A DNA stretch of 64,000 bases from Candidatus Competibacteraceae bacterium (GTDB lineage Bacteria; Pseudomonadota; Gammaproteobacteria; Competibacterales; Competibacteraceae): positions 186,001-250,000 of the forward strand of contig JADJQQ010000001.1 in the NCBI GenBank assembly GCA_016712625.1. Direction: 5' to 3'. Position 1 is the stretch's first letter. Each line of letters begins with the position of its first letter. The notes below the pieces were generated by a model. The model saw only the letters and a list, made by a program, of their open reading frames with translations. It searched no databases and had not been told where the DNA came from. Positions 53,220-62,286 of this stretch are shown here, one piece after another. The translations under genes and the position numbers were made by a program.

Positions 53220-54233
53220 ATGTCTCGTTTCATACTATTTTTTTTACTCATTTTTACGCTTTTGATCAGCGCTTATGATTCGCGCGCCTTCAAGGCGACT
53301 CCGGTTACGCTGCACGAGCAAATCAGCCTCGGCGGCCACTATCAAGGTTTCCGGCTGCTGGGCGCCTTGCGGCTCAATTCCACTGAAATCGACCAGCTTT
53401 CGTTCTGTGGCTTGTCTGGGCTGGCCTGGGACGAAGATGCCGGCCTACTCTACGCCCTCTCTGACAAGGGAACTTTATTTCACCTCAAACCTGCCTTTGA
53501 CGCTCAGGGTTATCTGGTCGATCTGCAACCCGTCGCGGGCTATCCCTTGCGCGACCCCACCGCCAAGCCCCTGCGCCGACCGTTCCATGATTCCGAAGGA
53601 TTGGTCATTCGTCAGGCGGAGAACGGGATTCAGCACGATAGCCAATTACTGATCTCGTTTGAGGTGAAACCACGCCTGGTTTGGTATGGAACCCATGGCC
53701 AATGGCTGGGGGAAGCACCGCTGCCAAGGGTTCTGCGCAATCCGCTCAACTTCCGTCAGGGCAACCAATCCTTGGAAGCCGTCACCCTCGATAGCCGCTG
53801 GGGCGCTCTAACCGGTTCTGAGACGCCTTTACGCAACGATCCGCCCGACCTGATTCGTCTTTTCACCACCGGCAACCGCTTCTGGCTTTATCGGCTCGGC
53901 CGCGCTCCGGGGAGCGCTCTGGTGGCGATGGAGACCTTGCCGGATGGCGGTCTGCTCACGCTGGAACGGGCTTTTGTCTCGCCCCTGCAACCTTTCTCCA
54001 TTAGCTTGCGCTGGACCCAATTGCCAAAGCAAAACAAACAAGCACCGCTGCCAGTTAGGGATATTGCGGTTTTCAAGAGCGACGAAGGTTGGCTGTTGGA
54101 TAATTTCGAAGGGCTGGCCCGCTACCGAGACCACCGATTTTTCATGATCAGCGACGATAATTGCAGCAATTTTCAAAGCACGTTGCTGGTCTACTTCGAA
54201 CTGCCAACGCTTCCCAACGCGGAACCGCGCTGA
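53220..54233 (+). CDS. Secreted esterase-like/phytase-fold protein
   Basis: 337 residues from ATG 53220, which gives a clean signal peptide (MSRFILFFLLIFTLLISAYD). The body belongs to the esterase-like activity of phytase family: FCGLSGLAWDEDAGLLYALS, RRPFHDSEGLVIR, NQSLEAVTLD, LPDGGLLTLERAF and the C-terminal LDNFEGLARYRDHRFFMISD. Likely a periplasmic beta-propeller acting on a phosphate or ester; the substrate is unknown. The 16 residues before 53220 are excluded as non-signal-like. Confidence 0.9.
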   Translation: MSRFILFFLLIFTLLISAYDSRAFKATPVTLHEQISLGGHYQGFRLLGALRLNSTEIDQLSFCGLSGLAWDEDAGLLYALSDKGTLFHLKPAFDAQGYLVDLQPVAGYPLRDPTAKPLRRPFHDSEGLVIRQAENGIQHDSQLLISFEVKPRLVWYGTHGQWLGEAPLPRVLRNPLNFRQGNQSLEAVTLDSRWGALTGSETPLRNDPPDLIRLFTTGNRFWLYRLGRAPGSALVAMETLPDGGLLTLERAFVSPLQPFSISLRWTQLPKQNKQAPLPVRDIAVFKSDEGWLLDNFEGLARYRDHRFFMISDDNCSNFQSTLLVYFELPTLPNAEPR

Positions 54234-54599
54234 ATGCAGGGTTCCGCCTGCCTCCGCTAGCGGCTGATCGCTCCTCCGATAAGCGTGCAACCATTGCTTG
54301 CGATTGCCCATCCTTACCGCGACGCTTGGCCAAGCGATCCCTCGTGTTTCAGCCGCAACGATCTCCCAGATTTGTTGCAGCAAAGTCCAAATCGGTTGAC
54401 AAAGATACCGACAAGATTCACTATGCTGCACTTAAACATTGCTGGCTTTTCCGCAGTTTTCTCTGCTTGTGGGTTGATTGTTTCAAAAATATTCTTGAAA
54501 GTTCGTCTCCTTTTCCCTTTGCGCTCGCGATTCTATACATCGCCCCGCGCAAGGTTCTCTCTAGAAACGTATTACTAAACGAGGCCAGCCGGAGGTTGC
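54234..54599. other. Intergenic region upstream of phaA
   Basis: 366 bp without a gene. TTGACA at 54396-54401 is a perfect -35, but the best -10 (TATGCT, 54422-54427) is 20 bp away, so the promoter call is weak. The second half (54440-54560) is T-rich. It should contain the phaA-phaB promoter and perhaps PhaR binding sites, which I cannot identify. Confidence 0.4.
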
Positions 54600-55784
54600 A
54601 TGATGGAAGATGTGATCATCGTTGCTGCCACAAGGACCGCGGTCGGCAATTTCATGGGATCGCTGTCGGCAATCCCAGCGAATAGCCTTGGCGCCAAGGT
54701 CATCCAGGCGCTTCTCCATCAAACTGGCGTTAAACCAGAGCAAATCGATGAAGTCATCTTGGGGCAGGTGCTTACCGCTGGCGCCGGACAGAATCCCGCG
54801 CGAACCGCTGCGTTGAACGCCGGTTTGCCGATCCAAGTTCCTTGCCTGACCATCAACAAGGTCTGCGGCAGCGGACTGAAGGCCGTGCATTTAGCCTATC
54901 AGTCCATCCGCGACGGCGATAACCGTATCGTGATTGCCGGTGGTCAGGAGAATATGAGCCTGTCCCCCCACCTGTTGCTCGGCTCGCGACGCGGCACCAT
55001 GATGGGCGACGCCAAGCTGGTCGATTCGATGCTCAGCGACGGCCTTCATTGCGCCATCAATGAGTATCATATGGGCGTTACCGCCGAAAATATCGCGACC
55101 CAATGGGCCATATCCCGCGAGGAGCAGGATGCGTTCGCCGCGGCTTCTCAGGAAAAAGCGCTCGCCGCCATCGGCGCGGGCCGCTTCAAAAACGAAATCG
55201 TTCCCATTGAGGTTCCGCAACGCAAGGGCGATCTGATCGTCGTTGATACCGACGAATTTCCGCGGGCGGGAACCACCGCCACCGTCTTAGCCAAACTGCG
55301 GCCCGCCTTCAAGAAAGAGGGCACCGTGACCGCCGGCAACTCGTCCGGGATCAATGACGGAGCAGCGGCGGTCTTGGTGGCTGGATCCAGCGCCGTCCGC
55401 GAGCTTGGCCTAAAGCCGTTAGCCCGCATCGCTGCCTACGCCAAAGCCGGCGTCGATCCGAAAATCATGGGTACCGGCCCCATTCCCGCCGCCCAGGCGT
55501 GCTTGAAAAAAGCCGGCTGGACCGTGGACCAACTGGATTTAATTGAATCGAACGAGGCTTTCGCCGCTCAGGCGATTTCCGTTAACCGTGAAATGGGCTG
55601 GGATACCAGCAAAGTGAATGTCAACGGCGGTGCCATAGCACTGGGCCATCCGATCGGCGCTTCCGGCTGCCGCATCCTGGTTTCTCTGCTGCATGAAATG
55701 GTTCGCCGTGACGCCAAGAAGGGTCTCGCGACCCTGTGTATCGGGGGCGGTCAGGGTGTTGCACTGGCTGTCGAACGCAGTTGA
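54600..55784 (+). CDS. phaA: Acetyl-CoA acetyltransferase (beta-ketothiolase)
   Basis: Condenses two acetyl-CoA to acetoacetyl-CoA, first step of polyhydroxybutyrate synthesis. 394 residues, normal. Acyl-enzyme Cys in INKVCGSGLKAVHLAY (near residue 90), His in NGGAIALGHPIGASGCRILV and the second Cys in LCIGGGQGVALA. GGAGG lies 5 to 8 nt before the tandem ATGs. Start of the phaA-phaB-phaR run. Confidence 0.96.
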   Translation: MMEDVIIVAATRTAVGNFMGSLSAIPANSLGAKVIQALLHQTGVKPEQIDEVILGQVLTAGAGQNPARTAALNAGLPIQVPCLTINKVCGSGLKAVHLAYQSIRDGDNRIVIAGGQENMSLSPHLLLGSRRGTMMGDAKLVDSMLSDGLHCAINEYHMGVTAENIATQWAISREEQDAFAAASQEKALAAIGAGRFKNEIVPIEVPQRKGDLIVVDTDEFPRAGTTATVLAKLRPAFKKEGTVTAGNSSGINDGAAAVLVAGSSAVRELGLKPLARIAAYAKAGVDPKIMGTGPIPAAQACLKKAGWTVDQLDLIESNEAFAAQAISVNREMGWDTSKVNVNGGAIALGHPIGASGCRILVSLLHEMVRRDAKKGLATLCIGGGQGVALAVERS

Positions 55785-55823
55785 TTGACAAGCAAATAGC
55801 AATAATTGAGGAGGAAGTTTTTC

Positions 55824-56567
55824 ATGTCTCGAGTCGCAGTCGTTACTGGTGGTGTCGGTGGTTTGGGTACGGCGATGGTCCAGGCCTTGGCCGCCGCGGG
55901 CCGTCGCGCCGTCGCGGTCGATTACAACGGCCTCAAGCCAGAAGTCGTTGACAAATGGAAAGCGGATCGCAAAGCGGAAGGTCTCGATACCCCCGTTTAT
56001 CTGGCGGACGTAACCAATTTCGAATCGTGCGCCGAAACGTGCAAGAAAATCGAGGCGGAAATCGGCCCCATCGAAATCCTGGTCAATAACGCTGGCATCA
56101 CCCGCGACGCCATGTTCCACAAGATGAGTCCCGAGCAGTGGGATCAAGTCATCAAGACCAACCTGTATAGCGTCTTCAATATGACCAAGCAGGTTTATGA
56201 AGGCATGGTGGCGCGGAATTGGGGCCGCATCGTCAACATCTCGTCGGTCAACGGCCTCCGGGGCCAAGCCGGCCAGAGCAACTACTCCGCCACCAAGGCC
56301 GGCATTTACGGCTTCAACAAGGCGCTGGCGCAGGAGTGCGTCAAGAAGGGCGTGACCGTCAACTCGATTTCTCCCGGCTACATGGGCACCGAGATGGTGC
56401 GAGCGATCCGCGAAGATGTTCTGCAAAAGGTCATCGCTGGCATTCCCGCCGCGCGTCTGGGCGAACCCTCAGAAATCGCGCGCACGGTCGTCTTCCTGAC
56501 TGACGAGGAAGCGGGCTACATCACCGGCGAAGATATCACCGTTAACGGCGGTCTCTACTACCACTAA
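55824..56567 (+). CDS. phaB: Acetoacetyl-CoA reductase
   Basis: SDR enzyme reducing acetoacetyl-CoA to (R)-3-hydroxybutyryl-CoA with NADPH. 247 residues from ATG 55824 preceded by GAGGAGG; the open frame to 55806 starts in the ribosome site and is rejected. Cofactor loop VTGGVGGLGTAMVQ, NNAGITRD, catalytic Ser/Tyr/Lys in NISSVNGLRGQAGQSNYSAT and following K, ending VNGGLYYH as in PhaB. 39 bp after phaA. Confidence 0.96.
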   Translation: MSRVAVVTGGVGGLGTAMVQALAAAGRRAVAVDYNGLKPEVVDKWKADRKAEGLDTPVYLADVTNFESCAETCKKIEAEIGPIEILVNNAGITRDAMFHKMSPEQWDQVIKTNLYSVFNMTKQVYEGMVARNWGRIVNISSVNGLRGQAGQSNYSATKAGIYGFNKALAQECVKKGVTVNSISPGYMGTEMVRAIREDVLQKVIAGIPAARLGEPSEIARTVVFLTDEEAGYITGEDITVNGGLYYH

Positions 56568-56581
56568 AGTTCTGAACCCAC

Positions 56582-56616
56582 GCGGCGCCGCTCAAAAGGG
56601 GGTGCCGCCGCTTTTT
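56582..56616 (+). terminator. Likely intrinsic terminator between phaB and phaR
   Basis: GCGGCGCC (56582-56589) pairs with GGTGCCGC (56601-56608, one G-T pair), followed by CGCTTTTT. It would end or attenuate the phaA-phaB transcript just before phaR. Confidence 0.55.
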
Positions 56617-56627
56617 CCTGGTCTGTC

Positions 56628-57193
56628 ATGAGCGAACCCCGCATCATCAAGAAATACCCTAATCGGCGGCTGTACGACACGGCCGTCAGTAGTTACATCA
56701 CGCTGGAAAATGTCAAGCAACTGGTGCTGGAACGGACTGATTTCAACGTCATCGACGCCAGAACCAACACCGATATTACGCGCGGCATTCTGTTACAGAT
56801 CATCAGCGAACAAGAAGAGCAAGGCAATCCGATTTTCACCACGGAAGTCCTCGCCCACATCATTCGCTTCTACGGCGACACCTTGCAAGGCATGATGGGT
56901 AATTATCTGGAAAAAAGCCTACAGGTCTTCGTTGACCAGCAACATCTATTCAGAGAACAGATGCGCAGCCTGATCGGCAAGAACCCGCTAGCCATGATGA
57001 CCGAACTGGTGGAACACAACCTCTCCCTGTGGAAAGCGTCAACGATCGCCTACAACAGTACACGCCACCAGGGATGCCTGCCGGCGATCCAGCGTCTTTT
57101 CTCCAGCAACCTGCTACCACCGCCAACCCGGATCCCGCCGCCGAGCAGGGAAAACCCATCGGGGAACGCAAGAACAAAAAAGCCAAGAGCTAG
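56628..57193 (+). CDS. phaR: PHA synthesis repressor PhaR, frameshifted
   Basis: DNA- and PHA-binding repressor that controls phasin and PHA genes. The N-terminal DNA-binding domain is intact (IIKKYPNRRLYDTAVSSYIT) followed by the PHB accumulation domain (DTLQGMMGNYLEKSLQVF). After NLSLW the frame becomes Ser/Pro-rich to 57197 and unlike the family. One more G at TGG (57030-57032) restores ESVNDRLQQYTPPGMPAG and a Lys-rich tail ERKNKKAKS with a TAG at 57191-57193, 188 residues. Single-base loss in a G run is the likely cause. Confidence 0.88.
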
Positions 57194-57260
57194 CTAATTC
57201 ATCCCGACACTACCGTCTTAGCGTCGGTATCCGCTGCTTTGATCTGCCCGCATAAGGCGC

Positions 57261-58316
57261 TTAGCGCGCCGCCAGCCAGGCCGCGATGGCCGGCGGAACT
57301 TCGCGTTGCGCCCGCCCGCTGACGTAGATGCCGATATGGCCGCCTTTGAAGGATAATTCCGAATAATCCCGGCTTCCGCAGCGTTCAGCCAGCGCCTTGG
57401 ACGCGGCCGGCGGCACCAAATGATCCTGAGTGGCGTAAACGTTGAGCACCGGCATGACGAGATTGCGGAGATCGACTTGGCGTTCGCCAATGATCACCTC
57501 GCCCTTGATTAGCTTGTTTTGCTGGAAGAAATCCTTGGCGAACTGGCGGAACGCTTCGCCCGCTTGGTCGGGGCTATCGTAAATCCATTTTTCCATCCTC
57601 AGAAAATTCTTTAATGCCGAGGCATCATCAAGGATATCGACCAGATCGACATATTTCTGACCGGCCAACCGGAACGGACTGAGCGACAAAAAGGCAAAAT
57701 TCAGTAAACTGCCAGGTAGATTCCCGAAGGTATCGACCATTAAATCCACGTTCACATTGCGGATCAAATGCGTCAGCAAATTATCCGGCGTATGGAAGTC
57801 CACTGGCGTCACCATCGTCACCAGATTGCGAACTTTCTCAGGATAGAGTGACGCGAAGCACAGGCTCAATGCGCCGCCTTGGCATACCCCCAGTAAATTG
57901 ACCGTCTCCTGCTGATGGCGCTCGCGCAGAAAATCGATGCAGTGGTGGATATAGCGGTGAACGTAGTCCCCCAGCGTCAAGGAGCGATCACCCGCGTCAG
58001 GATAGCCCCAGTCGATCAGATAGACGTCGATACCGGCGTCCAGCAAGCCCCGGATCATGGAGCGATCCTCCTGAATATCCATCATATAGGGCCGGTTGAC
58101 CAAGGCGTAAACAATCAATAGCGGGACAGGATGTGGTTTGGCCACGCGCGGCTGGTAGCGGTACAGCACCAGCTTGTCTTCCCGATGCACCGGATCGCGC
58201 GGCGATACGCCGGATTCGATCTCACCAACTCGCCGCAGCGTTTGCATGCCCTCGGTCAGACGGGCGCTGTAGGTTTTCAGTTCCTCGCTAATCCGTTCGG
58301 GGGTCAGGCCGATCAT
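57261..58316 (-). CDS. phaC: Class III PHA synthase catalytic subunit
   Basis: Polymerises 3-hydroxyacyl-CoA. 351 residues, the short PhaC of the two-subunit class III type. The nucleophile Cys lies in the lipase-like box LLGVCQGGALSLCFA; Asp in VYATQDHLVPPAAS and His in FKGGHIGIYVSGRAQ complete the triad. DIYLIDWGYPD-type motif is present (VDVYLIDWGYP as IDVYLIDWGYPDAGDRSL). Transcribed after phaE with ATGA overlap at 58313-58316, and convergent with phaR. Confidence 0.97.
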   Translation of the reverse strand: MIGLTPERISEELKTYSARLTEGMQTLRRVGEIESGVSPRDPVHREDKLVLYRYQPRVAKPHPVPLLIVYALVNRPYMMDIQEDRSMIRGLLDAGIDVYLIDWGYPDAGDRSLTLGDYVHRYIHHCIDFLRERHQQETVNLLGVCQGGALSLCFASLYPEKVRNLVTMVTPVDFHTPDNLLTHLIRNVNVDLMVDTFGNLPGSLLNFAFLSLSPFRLAGQKYVDLVDILDDASALKNFLRMEKWIYDSPDQAGEAFRQFAKDFFQQNKLIKGEVIIGERQVDLRNLVMPVLNVYATQDHLVPPAASKALAERCGSRDYSELSFKGGHIGIYVSGRAQREVPPAIAAWLAAR

Positions 58317-58906
58317 GCGGTGGTCTCTCTCTTTGGATAGCAGGCCAAAAGGGTATTGAACAAACGGCCGCTGAGTTCGCTGTAAGCAGCGCCGCGCAGC
58401 ATTTGGCCGTAAGTCTTTTCGTTACAATCCACCCACAGGTTATACAGCTCCCGCAGGTTTTCGATCATCTGGCCGCCGCTGGCTCGCTCGACTAGCTGTT
58501 GCTCCATCAGATCCAACGCCCCTCTGGCCGCTTGCCGTAGCAAATCAAGATATTGATTCTGCACCTGTTGATAAGCCTGCCAGATATCGCCGCCGCCCTC
58601 CTCAGGCGGAACCACGCCCAGAGATGACGCGGTTTGCTGCCACAAATCGAGGGTCTGATTCCAAAGTCGGGCCAATTCGGGATTGACGTTGGGGTCGTCG
58701 GCGGATTGGGTGATCGCGGTCTTGAATTGATCGAAATTCTGGCGCAGCACCGAACCCCAGTCGGTCGCTCCGCTTTGGATGTTGCCCTGAAACTGTTTGG
58801 ACATCTCGGTCATCTGCTCGCCAAAGGCCAGATAACCTCGCGCCTGATCGAAAATAAATTTGGTATCGAGTTGGTTTGGAGCGGAAGTCTCGGTTTGATC
58901 GGTCAT
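58313..58906 (-). CDS. phaE: Class III PHA synthase subunit PhaE (short form)
   Basis: Accessory subunit required for class III PhaC activity. 197 residues from ATG 58906 (MTDQTETSAPNQLDTKFIF); the extension to 58942 is not family-like. The C-terminal part fits PhaE: QAARGALDLMEQQLVERASG and LRELYNLWVDCNEKTYGQML. Known PhaE, for example from Allochromatium, has around 350 residues, so this one is markedly shorter, mainly in the N-terminal and middle helical parts. Position directly before phaC and 4-base overlap support the assignment. Confidence 0.88.
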   Translation of the reverse strand: MTDQTETSAPNQLDTKFIFDQARGYLAFGEQMTEMSKQFQGNIQSGATDWGSVLRQNFDQFKTAITQSADDPNVNPELARLWNQTLDLWQQTASSLGVVPPEEGGGDIWQAYQQVQNQYLDLLRQAARGALDLMEQQLVERASGGQMIENLRELYNLWVDCNEKTYGQMLRGAAYSELSGRLFNTLLACYPKRETTA

Positions 58907-58996
58907 GGTGACAGGACTATCAAGCAAGGGATGGTAACCCAAGTATAGTCGGACGATAGAGCGCTTGCGCGGACAAAGCAGTTCGATGTTATTCCT

Positions 58997-60472
58997 TTAG
59001 GGCGCGGTTGGTTTGGGAACCGGCAAATTCCGCGCGATCGCCTCCGCTCGTATTTGCTTGAGTCGCGCTCGTAACCGCGCCTCCTCGTTCGGAGCAAGAC
59101 GCGCGGTGCGCAGCCCAAGTTCCAACTGTTCGATGGCCGGTAACAATTCTCCATTGAGGTAATGATATTCGGCCATGGTAGCGTGCGTCGCCGCCAAATC
59201 GCCGGCCCGCTGCGCCGCCTGGGCGTAGGTCTCATACAGCAGGGCATCGTTGGCATGGCGCGGCAGATGGGGCTGCAACAACTGCACCGCGCGCTTTGGA
59301 TCGCCTTGCGTGGCCAAGGCGCGGCCATAGTGCATCGCCAGCGCGAAATCATCGGGATACAGCTGCCGGGCAGCTTCGAACTGCCGCCACCCCGACTCGC
59401 GTTCGCCCTTGGCGAGGGCGATTTCAGCCGCTTCGATACGGAAGGCCAGCCGATCGGGATCATTCTTTTGCAAGCGGTTGATCTGTTGTTGCGCCTCCTC
59501 GTAACGGCCGGCCTGCCGCAACGCCAGCCCATAGCCATAGCGGGTGGCCATTTCATTGCTGAAACCCCCTTTGGCCAGCGTGGTTTCGAATTCCCGGATC
59601 AGGGTTTGGACATCATCGGTCGCCAGCACCCGCGCCCGCGCCTTGGCCAAATCGTAAGCTTTACGGTCACGGGCTACCGTTCGCTTGGCCGGCGGCGTCT
59701 CCAGTCGATCTTGCGTATCGGCGATCCGGCTTTCCGGGCGCGGATGCGTCAGCAACATTTCTGGCACCTGGTTTTCCAAACTACTGGAATGGCGTTCTAG
59801 CTTGGCGAAAAAATCACTCATCCCGCGCGGATCAAACCCGGCCTTCGCCATCAATCGCATCCCAACCCGGTCAGCTTCCTGTTCGTTGGCGCGGGTGAAA
59901 CTGATCTGGTGCTGGGCGCTGGCGGCCATGGTACTCATCATCGCCGCCTGACCGCCTTGTTTGCTGGCCGCCGCCAGCGCGGCCGAGGCGACCATGGCCG
60001 CCGCCATCGGCAGCGCCATTCGTCGCATGTCGGCAATGGCGCGAACAATATGTCGTTGTGAAACATGGGCGATTTCATGCGCGACAACGCCGGCCAGTTC
60101 GTCTTCCCGCTCCGTGGCCAGCAACAACCCGGCGTTGATGCCGATGAAATTGTGAGGCAAGGCAAACGCATTGATACTGCCGCTCCGCACGACGAAAAAC
60201 GTAATCGGCGTCCCGTTCTGATCGGCGTAAGTGGCGATGCTCTGACCGATGGAAGCGAGGTAAGTATTCAATTGGGCGTCGTCGATCAGCAGGCCCCGCT
60301 CACGCAACCTCCGCATGATGTCCAGCCCTAAACGCTGTTCTTCATCAGAGCCCACATAGACGGCGGAGGGGTCACCGATATCTGGCAGCAGGATGGATTG
60401 CGCCAGGGATTGCGTGGCGGGCGTCAGCCCGATGATGGAACTCAGCATGATGGCAAGCAAGCGTTTGGACAT
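58997..60472 (-). CDS. bepA: BepA/YfgC-like M48 metalloprotease with TPR repeats
   Basis: Periplasmic zinc protease and chaperone for outer-membrane LptD assembly. From ATG 60472, 491 residues: signal peptide (MSKRLLAIMLSSIIGLTPAT), M48 domain with HExxH in GVVAHEIAHVSQRHI and third ligand Glu in ANEQEADRVGMRLM, then TPR repeats from about 320 to 480. The frame to 60667 is antisense to other features and not signal-like, so it is rejected. Divergent from the TusA gene. Confidence 0.94.
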   Translation of the reverse strand: MSKRLLAIMLSSIIGLTPATQSLAQSILLPDIGDPSAVYVGSDEEQRLGLDIMRRLRERGLLIDDAQLNTYLASIGQSIATYADQNGTPITFFVVRSGSINAFALPHNFIGINAGLLLATEREDELAGVVAHEIAHVSQRHIVRAIADMRRMALPMAAAMVASAALAAASKQGGQAAMMSTMAASAQHQISFTRANEQEADRVGMRLMAKAGFDPRGMSDFFAKLERHSSSLENQVPEMLLTHPRPESRIADTQDRLETPPAKRTVARDRKAYDLAKARARVLATDDVQTLIREFETTLAKGGFSNEMATRYGYGLALRQAGRYEEAQQQINRLQKNDPDRLAFRIEAAEIALAKGERESGWRQFEAARQLYPDDFALAMHYGRALATQGDPKRAVQLLQPHLPRHANDALLYETYAQAAQRAGDLAATHATMAEYHYLNGELLPAIEQLELGLRTARLAPNEEARLRARLKQIRAEAIARNLPVPKPTAP

Positions 60473-60599
60473 GGGGTTACCGTAACCAGAATGGTGGCAT
60501 TGTGCTTGGAACTCGATTGCAGGCTCCGGGTTCCAGGATTTGCACCCGTGAGAAAGGCATGGTTCAATGCGGCCATCGCTCCGACCCCGCCGACCCACC

Positions 60600-60836
60600 A
60601 TGACCCCCATCACCGCCGAACTGGATGCCTCCGGGCTGAATTGTCCGTTACCGATCCTCAAAGCCAAGAAAGCGCTAGCCAGCTTGCAGGCGGGTCAGCT
60701 ATTGCGGGTCATCGCCACCGACCCCGACTCGGTACGGGATTTCACGGTTTTTAGCCAACAAATGGGCCATGCCCTGCTGGAGTCACGCGAAGAAGCGGGG
60801 CGTTTCTATTTTCTGCTGCGCAAACGGGATCATTGA
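60600..60836 (+). CDS. TusA family sulfur carrier protein
   Basis: 78 residues. The sulfur-binding motif CPLP lies in LDASGLNCPLPILKAKKAL; DPDSVRDFTVFSQQMGH follows, as in TusA/SirA/YedF proteins. Carries persulfide sulfur for tRNA thiolation, molybdenum cofactor or sulfur oxidation. ATG 60600 gives the normal length; the 11 residues upstream are Arg/Pro-rich and excluded. Confidence 0.92.
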   Translation: MTPITAELDASGLNCPLPILKAKKALASLQAGQLLRVIATDPDSVRDFTVFSQQMGHALLESREEAGRFYFLLRKRDH

Positions 60837-60871
60837 ATGACTTTAGGCGAACCACCGCCGATTCGACGGCA

Positions 60872-62227
60872 CTACTGCCCCGCGACCGTCATAGGCTCCA
60901 GTAGCAGGGAACCGCAACGGATGCCGCCGCGCGCGTCCACATCGTTGCCGACGGCGAGGATATTTTTGAACATGTCGTTAAGATTGCCGGCGATGGTGAT
61001 TTCATGAACCGGATACTGCACTTCGCCGTTTTCGACCCAGAAGCCGGACGCCCCACGCGAATAATCACCAGTCACTAAATTGACGCCGTGGCCGAGCAAT
61101 GCCGTCACCCACAAGCCGGTTCCCAACTGCCGTAACAGCGCCTCTTGGCCGAGCGTACCAGGTTCGACGATCAAATTGTGGACACCACCCGCATTACCGG
61201 TGGTTTGCATCCCCAACCGACGCCCGGAATAACTGTCCAGGACGTAACCCTGCAATAGGCCACCGCTGACCAAGTCACGGTCGGCCGTCGCCACGCCCTC
61301 GCCATCGAACGGAGCGCTCGCCAACGCCTTGGGAAGATGGGGCCGTTCATAAATCGTCACAAAAGCTGGAAAAACGGCCGTACCCAACCGATCCAGCAGA
61401 AAGGACGCCTTTCGGTACAAGGCGCCACCTCGAACGGCGGCGATAAAATGACCGATTAAGCCGCGCGCCAGTTCCGGCGCGAACAGCACCGGCGCTTGCC
61501 GGGTTTCGAGTCGGCGGCTACCCAACCGCCGCAACGCTCGCCGCGCGGCCTTCTGTCCAACTGCCGCCGCCGCCGCCAACTCGGTGGGATCGCGCGCCAC
61601 CGAATACCAATGATTCCGTTGCATCCCGCTGTCATCCTGAGCGATCACCGAACAGCTTAGGGAATGGCGGGTGGTCGCATAACCGCCGCAAAAACCATGT
61701 GAGTTACCATAGATTGCTAATCCCGTGTGGGTGGCGATGCCGGCGCCCTCGGAATTGCGTATCCGCGAATCGTGCGTCAGGGCCGCCGCCTCGCACTCGC
61801 GGGCCAACACGATGGCCTCCTCGGCCACCAGCGGCCAGAGATGATAAAGATCGAGATCGGGAACCGCCCGCGCCAACCGTTCAGGATCAGCCAAGCCAGC
61901 ATACGGATCGGCGGCGGTATATCGGGCAATTGCGCAGGCGCTTCGCACAGTGTCATGAATGGCCTGGGACCGCCAGTCGGCGGTGCTGGCGGTCCCCCGG
62001 CTTTGACCGATATAGACCGTTACCCCAAGGCCGCGCTGGCGATGATGCTCCAAGGTTTCCACTTGTCCTAACCGGACGGTGACGGACAAGCCACTGCTGC
62101 AACTGACAGCGGCTTCAGCGGAAGTAGCGCCTTGAACCCGCGCCTCGGCCAAAATGTCGGCAACCAGCGTTTCCAATAGTTTCCGTTCAGGTAGCAAGGT
62201 GGCGGTAGGCGTGATGGATTCGGGCAT
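60872..62227 (-). CDS. pmbA: Metalloprotease subunit PmbA (TldE)
   Basis: Partner of TldD in a heterodimeric zinc peptidase that matures modified peptides such as microcin B17 and degrades CcdA. 451 residues, normal. SSGLSVTVRLGQVETLEHHR near the start, SAPFDGEGVATADRDLVSGG and GYVLDSYSGRRLGMQTTGNA are typical. PmbA lacks the HExxxH metal site, as expected. It is 59 bp after tldD; darP, often next to pmbA in relatives, is not here. Confidence 0.96.
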   Translation of the reverse strand: MPESITPTATLLPERKLLETLVADILAEARVQGATSAEAAVSCSSGLSVTVRLGQVETLEHHRQRGLGVTVYIGQSRGTASTADWRSQAIHDTVRSACAIARYTAADPYAGLADPERLARAVPDLDLYHLWPLVAEEAIVLARECEAAALTHDSRIRNSEGAGIATHTGLAIYGNSHGFCGGYATTRHSLSCSVIAQDDSGMQRNHWYSVARDPTELAAAAAVGQKAARRALRRLGSRRLETRQAPVLFAPELARGLIGHFIAAVRGGALYRKASFLLDRLGTAVFPAFVTIYERPHLPKALASAPFDGEGVATADRDLVSGGLLQGYVLDSYSGRRLGMQTTGNAGGVHNLIVEPGTLGQEALLRQLGTGLWVTALLGHGVNLVTGDYSRGASGFWVENGEVQYPVHEITIAGNLNDMFKNILAVGNDVDARGGIRCGSLLLEPMTVAGQ

Positions 62228-62286
62228 CGTCGATGATCACAGAGGCGTTAATTCGAGTCTATTCGGATTTATTCGGATAGATGGCA

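Noticed and set aside
55539..56426. 295-codon open frame antisense to phaA and phaB
   Set aside because: Spans two well-supported genes on the opposite strand and shows no domain; frame bias effect.
57027..57034. Programmed frameshifting in phaR
   Set aside because: The sequence CTG TGG AAA is not a slippery heptamer; single-base loss in a G run is simpler.
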